Shown piece after piece: positions 59,401 through 64,000 of a stretch of DNA of 64,000 nucleotides. The notes under the pieces were generated by a model, which made no database searches, was not told the DNA's origin, and was given only the letters and a program-made list of their open reading frames with translations. This stretch comes from Hemicordylus capensis (lineage: Eukaryota > Chordata > Lepidosauria > Squamata > Cordylidae). The position numbers and the translations under genes are program-made. Positions within the stretch are counted from its first letter, which is position 1. Every line of letters starts with the position of its first letter. The stretch is from positions 8,070,001-8,134,000 of the forward strand of contig NC_069657.1 of assembly GCF_027244095.1 (NCBI RefSeq), read 5' to 3'.

Positions 59401-60254
59401 CCAGTCACTGTCAGTGTTTTGATCAGGAGTACTTGCCCACCAGCAAGTACACAGTATTTCTTCTCCCTACTAATTAAAGAAAACCTCGACTATACTAGAA
59501 GTCATTTATTAGTAGTATATATTCTAAAGGTTAAAAAGCCCACTGATTTCATGGGTAATTTTGCTCCATTGAATCAATGTTCAGGTTCCTTATTGGATTT
59601 TTATTACAGCTAGAATTGACAGAGAAAATGACTAGGATAGACTTAAAAATGGGAAGGAAATGCAGGTTCATAATAAATAGGTCATCAAAGGTCTCCTGTT
59701 TCATAGGAAGGAAGCTGTCTTTGTATTACGCCAGCTATAAAAAATGATTAAAACTGCAGCGAGACAGGAAACTGATAATTTGATTTATCTTCTTAATGGC
59801 TACAATTCATGAATAAATAATAGGATGGGTTATGTTATCTCTTGTAAAAGAAAAGAAAAGGGGGGGGGGGGGCAGGGAGGCCAGCAAATGCCATTTCTCT
59901 AATGATCGGCACCACGAACGACGTTTGGAGTCTTGTTTGCCACATTGGGGCTCTTTAAAAAGATGAAGGGAATGTCTGATTTCTCATTATTTAGTAGATC
60001 ATGTCTTGGTCCAAAAAGCTTAACTAAGAGCCATTCAACTCCCATTAGCTTTACATCCAGGAAAGCCTAGAAGATTGATCACTAAGTCATCAATACACTG
60101 GCCAGAGAACGGACTAAAAGCTTCCTTTCGCCTCCTTCCTACTACCTCCCCCACACCACACCCCAGGGCACGTTTTCAAAACTGAGTCACTCCCCCTTGT
60201 TTAATTATTTAAGAGCATGCCGGCTTTACAGTAAGGTCATGTGTCAATGCATCA
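59401..60254. other. Unassigned stretch with a G run
   Basis: AAAAGAAAAG is followed by about 13 G (59860-59872). No repeat family or gene was recognised; AT-rich single-copy appearance. Confidence 0.45.
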
Positions 60255-60640
60255 TGCATGCCCTCTCTCCTGCTGTTGCTCCCTTGTAACTGGTATTGAG
60301 AGGCATCTCTTAGGTTGGAGGTGGCCTATAGCCCTCAGACTAGGAGCCACTGATAGACTTGTCCTCTTTAAATTTATCTGAGCCCTTCTTAAAGCCATCC
60401 AGGCTTGTGTCCGTCGCTACATCTTGTGGCAGAGAATCCCATAGGCTAATTATGCATTGTGTGAAAAAGTACTTCCAGTTGTGGATTCTAAATTTCTTGG
60501 CAATCAGTTTCATGGGATGACCTCTGGTTCTAGTGTTATGAGAAAGGAAGAAAATGTTCTTACTCTCCACACCATGCATGATTTTATATACCTCTATCAT
60601 GTCGCCCCTCAGTCATCGTTTTTCTAAACTGAAACCTTGA
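60255..60640 (-). mobile_element. CR1 LINE 3' part
   Basis: The minus frame at 60340-60600 reads IEVYKIMHGVESKNIFFLSH, NTRTRGHPMKLIAKK and ISLWDSLPQDVATDTS. The 3'UTR and tail are truncated at about 60255. Confidence 0.9.
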
Positions 60641-60750
60641 ATTGGAAAGAAGTCTGGTTTAGTTAAAGAGGCAAGCCACAGCTTCAGTCTTAGAAATGAT
60701 GAAATCTGAGAGATATATGTACTAAATAAATAAAATTTAAAATATCTCTG

Positions 60751-60751
60751 T

Positions 60752-60825
<74 letters not shown>
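60751..60825. repeat. (TG)n(AG)n compound microsatellite
   Basis: About 20 TG units run directly into about 15 AG units. Confidence 0.95.
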
Positions 60826-60830
<5 letters not shown>

Positions 60831-60844
60831 TGTTTGTGTCTGTA

Positions 60845-61560
60845 TGTTATTATGTATTTATTTATTGAATTTCTATGCCACCTAATATAGAAATCTCTAT
60901 GCAGTGTACAGATGAAAACATAATATAAAATATAAAACATTTAAAATTCATAAAACATGGAAAAATCACAATAGATAAAAAGACATTAAAATTTAAAAAT
61001 TAGATTTCAGTTAAAAGCCTGGGAAAACAGGTACGTCTTCAGGGTCCTCCTAAAACAAACAAAGAAGGAGATGCTCTTATTTCAGCAGGGAGCAAATTTC
61101 AAAGCCCTGGGGAAGCCACAGAGAAGGCCTGGTCCCGAGTTGCCACCAAACAAGTTGGCAGCAACCATAACCGGACCTCTCCAGATGATCTTAATAGGCG
61201 AAAGGGTTCATGATGTTAAAGTTAATGTATGTTTATTTATTATTTAACATATTTTTATACCACCCTAAACTCACATCTCTGGGCGGTTTACAACAAAGCT
61301 AACAAACAGAAAAAGTTAAAACATTAGTTAAAACAAAATAAATGATATAGTAAAAGTTAAAACATTACAACAATTTAAATTTTAAAACAACATCTTAAAA
61401 CGATGTTAAAACTGTTAAAACAATATTTAATTAAAGGCCTGGGTGAATAGATGCATCTTTAAAGACTTTAAAAGTTGTCAGAGATGGGGAGGCCCTTATT
61501 TCAGCAGAGAGCACATTCCAAAACTTTGGGGCAGCAGTGGAGAAGGCCTGTCCCCTGGTA
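60845..61560 (-). mobile_element. Two adjoining L2 LINE 3' ends
   Basis: The first (60845-61215) has GAATTTCTATGCCACCTAAT, TCTTATTTCAGCAGGGAGCA and CCGGACCTCTCCAGATGATC. The second (61225-61560) starts again with TTTATTATTTAACATATTTT, GGGCGGTTTACAACAAAGC and TTATTTCAGCAGAGAGCACA. Both read to the left. Confidence 0.8.
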
Positions 61561-61846
61561 AAGTTAATGTCCAGCATCTGTCTGTTGTTGACACAGATCA
61601 ATTTCACGAATGTTCAAAAAGCAGGTGTATATTTCCTCAAATTTTCAGTACACAGAACACCATACAGGTCCTTAGGAAGCTTAAAGGTTTGTGGGTGGGT
61701 TGATGGAGACCAAAAAGTAAGCAGGGTGGGTTTTACTACCTTAATTGCTCTCCATTACATTACAGTATAGCTGTTTAAAAATTGTGTATAAAGACTTTAG
61801 CAGGGGCAGAGAAACATTTAGAGGGAGTGCAGGCCTGTCCTAGCCC

Positions 61847-62214
61847 CAGAGGCGTAACTAGGGAAAACGGCGCCCAGGGCAAGCACTGAAATGGCGCCCC
61901 CCCCACATACTACATTATACTTAGGTTTTTCCTCACAAGCGCCCGCCGCCACTGCCAAGCCAGGCCACTGACAGGCTGCCAGGCGCCAGCAAAGCAATGG
62001 GGGGGGCGGCACGGAAGGGATCGCTCGTGGGGGAGGGGGCGCCGACGCGCTCCCTTGACTGCTGCAGTGCTGCTGCACTGAGCAGGAAATATTTGTATTA
62101 ACAAAAAATAAAAATAAAAATAAATTTTTTTGTCATGGCGGCGCCCCCCACGTGACCAGAAAAGATGGCGCCCGGGGCACGTGCCCCCCTGCCCCCCCTA
62201 TAGTTACGCCTCTG
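61847..62214. mobile_element. hAT-like element with perfect 8-bp duplication
   Basis: Ends CAGAGGCGTAACTAGGG and CCTATAGTTACGCCTCTG are inverted; CCTAGCCC is on both sides (61839-61846, 62215-62222). GGCGCCCAGGGCAAGCACTG and GGCGCCCGGGGCACGTGCCC lie inside each end. The arms are well preserved, so it may be among the younger copies. Confidence 0.93.
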
Positions 62215-62354
62215 CCTAGCCCCCTGACTACAGGTCTGAACACCACCAACGACTGAAGCATTAACTGGCACATCTCTGAGTTTTCGGGGCGGGGGGGTGG
62301 GGGTTGTGGTTTTGTTTTTTTTTGCAAAATGTATCAGAATCTGAACATGAACGT

Positions 62355-62720
62355 GTGAATTTAATTTATTTATTTACTTACTTCCAGTTATTTCTATCCT
62401 ACTTTTAATGCAAAGAGTTATCCAAGCGGTCTATATACAAAGAATAAACACAGTCTAGCAATAACAGCACAGTAAAGTGGTGAATTAGGCTAAAAAAGCA
62501 GTGTTGATACCAACACTGAAACAGATGGAGTACCTGTTTTTAAAAAGCAGAAATCAGTTATAAAATATAAAGTATTTTCAGTGTCTGTCTAAAAATGAGA
62601 AGAGAGGGAGCCTGTTGGATCGCCTTGGGCCTCCTTGGAGACAATTCCACAGCTATGGGGCCACCACTGAGAAGGTCATGTCCTTGGTACCTGTACACTG
62701 GGCGACCACACCACCTGGGA
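62355..62720 (-). mobile_element. L2-like LINE 3' part, diverged
   Basis: (TTTA)n, TATTTCTATCCTACTTTTAA, AAGCGGTCTATATAC and GGGCCACCACTGAGAAGGTC follow the L2 3' order. Divergence is high. Confidence 0.55.
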
Positions 62721-63274
62721 CAGATTAAAGAGGATTTAGGGGTCCCCAGGGGCTGTGGAGGCTCTGGTCTTTGGCCCCGAAGTCCAGGAGTAAGAGTGCC
62801 TCTGGTCCCACCAGCCCCAATGGGCACCAGCCAGCAGTTTTTCAGTATTCTCCTGAAAATGGGCAATAAAGGGACAAGGGAAGCTTATCTCTTTTGGAAG
62901 GCCTGTCCAAAATTTGGGTGCCAGAGCCAAAAAAAACACACCTGTCTCTCATACCCACCCCTCCAACTTCTAGCAGTAAGCAGGATGGAAAGACATGTAA
63001 TATACAATACTAGCTGGGCCAGCGCAGAGCATCTGTACCTCTAGTTGTCTGCCTGCTGCCATTTTCTTCTCCCCGCCATCTTTCCGGTCTCACCTGCAAG
63101 ACAGTCTGCCGCCACCACCACTTTCCTCTCCACCTGCTGGCAACCTGCTTGCGAACTCTCGTGAGAGCTGCCACGTATGGAATTAGCAGCAGTTACGCCT
63201 TAGAGAAATATATAGATATAGATAAACAGAAAATAAGAGAAAGTTTACCAACACAGCGCCTGCTACCATAACAT
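62721..63274. other. Unassigned non-coding stretch
   Basis: The 149-codon plus frame at 62595-63044 overlaps the L2-like repeat and has no domain. TACTAGCTGGGCCAGCGCAG near 63009 has no known family. Confidence 0.4.
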
Positions 63275-63470
63275 GAGCATATTTAGCTGCCTTACACTGA
63301 GTCAGGCCACTGGTCCATCTGTTTCAGTATTGCTTGCACTGACTGGCAGCAGTTCTACAGGGTTCCAGGCAGGGGTTCTTGCAAGTCTGTCTGAAGATGC
63401 CACCAAGGACTGAACCTGAGACTTCCTGTGTGCAAAATGTGGGGTCTGCAGTTGAGCTGTGGCCCCCTTC
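63275..63470 (-). mobile_element. tRNA-Ala-like SINE
   Basis: ATATTTAGCTGCCTTACACT, GACTGGCAGCAGTTCTACAG and AGGACTGAACCTGAGACTTC with GCAGTTGAGCTGTGGCCC as the minus-strand head. Confidence 0.75.
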
Positions 63471-63490
63471 CTTCATTTACTTCCACTCCT

Positions 63491-63660
63491 TCACATATGA
63501 AGCTGCCTTATGATGTATTAGTCCATCTAGGTCAGCCTTGTCTTTCTCTGACTGGCAGAAGCTTTCCAGGGGTTCAGACCTTCCCAGCCCTACCTGGAGA
63601 TGCTGCCAGGGATTGAACCGGGGACCTTCTGCCTGCAAAGCAGAGGCTCTGCCAAACCTC
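63491..63660 (-). mobile_element. tRNA-Ala-like SINE
   Basis: ATGAAGCTGCCTTATGATGT, CTGACTGGCAGAAGCTTTCC, GGGATTGAACCGGGGACCTT and CTGCAAAGCAGAGGCTCTGC. The B-box and anticodon-stem regions of the tRNA-like head are clear. Confidence 0.78.
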
Positions 63661-64000
63661 ACCAAAAAGTCACAAAACACCAATTCAACCACAAAGGCCT
63701 TGCCTTTTTTTAGAAAATTCCCCCAGAAGAAAGCACCAGGCCGCCATGAGTCAGGAGGTGGCCTATGGGGCATGGGCCCCCTATGAGTGGCTTGGAGCCC
63801 CGAATCTCCTCAGCCACCTCCCTCCTCCATGACCTCTTCTAGAAAAGAAATGCTGCAAGGATCGGGGAGAGAGCTCCTAAGCCTAAAGACTCTGTTCCTT
63901 CTCCCTGCCTCCATTCTTCCTGCCCTAACCAATAGACTATTGGGTCAGGGGATTGGAGGCACACATCTCTGAGTTAGGCTAGTCCCAGGCCAGGAAGGGC
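63661..64000. other. Unassigned non-coding stretch
   Basis: No family or coding signature recognised up to the window end. Confidence 0.4.

Noticed and set aside
62595-63044. 149-codon plus frame
   Set aside because: Its first third is the diverged L2-like repeat and the remainder has no recognisable features.

Overview
The window is vertebrate nuclear DNA, almost certainly from a squamate reptile (a lizard rather than a bird or mammal). The diagnostic content is a Sauria-type SINE in many copies next to a Bov-B LINE whose 3' tail it shares, CR1 LINEs ending in TTCTTATG-type octamers, L2 LINEs, hAT and pogo-like DNA elements, and short GC-rich promoter islands. No bacterial, viral or LTR-type element is evident.

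One protein-coding gene can be reconstructed with confidence: MAPK1IP1L (MAPK1-interacting protein 1-like), on the minus strand. Its non-coding first exon sits in a CpG island at about 39.2-39.3 kb. A tiny start exon lies at 29352-29379 (MSAADEFS), the large proline/glycine-rich exon at 26763-27470, and a last exon at 24897 adds only three codons before about 4.1 kb of 3'UTR. The spliced protein is 247 residues, close to the human 245. About 15 kb beyond its 3' end, on the same strand, a second GC island (4.4-5.4 kb) has GC boxes, a TATA-like box and a CAG|GTAAGG donor. By gene order in human (SOCS4, MAPK1IP1L, LGALS3 on one strand) this is the best candidate for the promoter and first exon of LGALS3, whose remaining exons would lie left of the window. 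An unrecognised plus-strand terminal exon is possible at 47548-48290. SOCS4, expected upstream of MAPK1IP1L, is not visible.

The rest is repeats and unassigned non-coding DNA. 0-20 kb: SINEs, palindromic MITEs, one Bov-B fragment and CR1 pieces. 20-39 kb: the MAPK1IP1L transcription unit, with SINEs, CR1 pieces and a 12-bp minisatellite in its introns. 40-64 kb: densely nested transposons, including L2s split by a Harbinger-like MITE and a SINE, a pogo-like element split by an L2, a long CR1 split by one pogo-like and two hAT elements, six hAT copies with 8-bp target duplications, and a Penelope-like GIY-YIG fragment.

The most notable points are: (1) two SINE families that share one 3' body but carry different Pol III heads, one tRNA-Ala-like and one 5S-rRNA-like; (2) the matching N-terminal exon layout of MAPK1IP1L and its neighbour galectin-3, which suggests a shared origin; (3) a roughly 30-bp palindrome centred on TGACGTCA/TGACATCA that recurs inside hAT copies; and (4) two CLEAR/M-box-like E-boxes in the MAPK1IP1L promoter. 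All family assignments were made by eye, without database searches.
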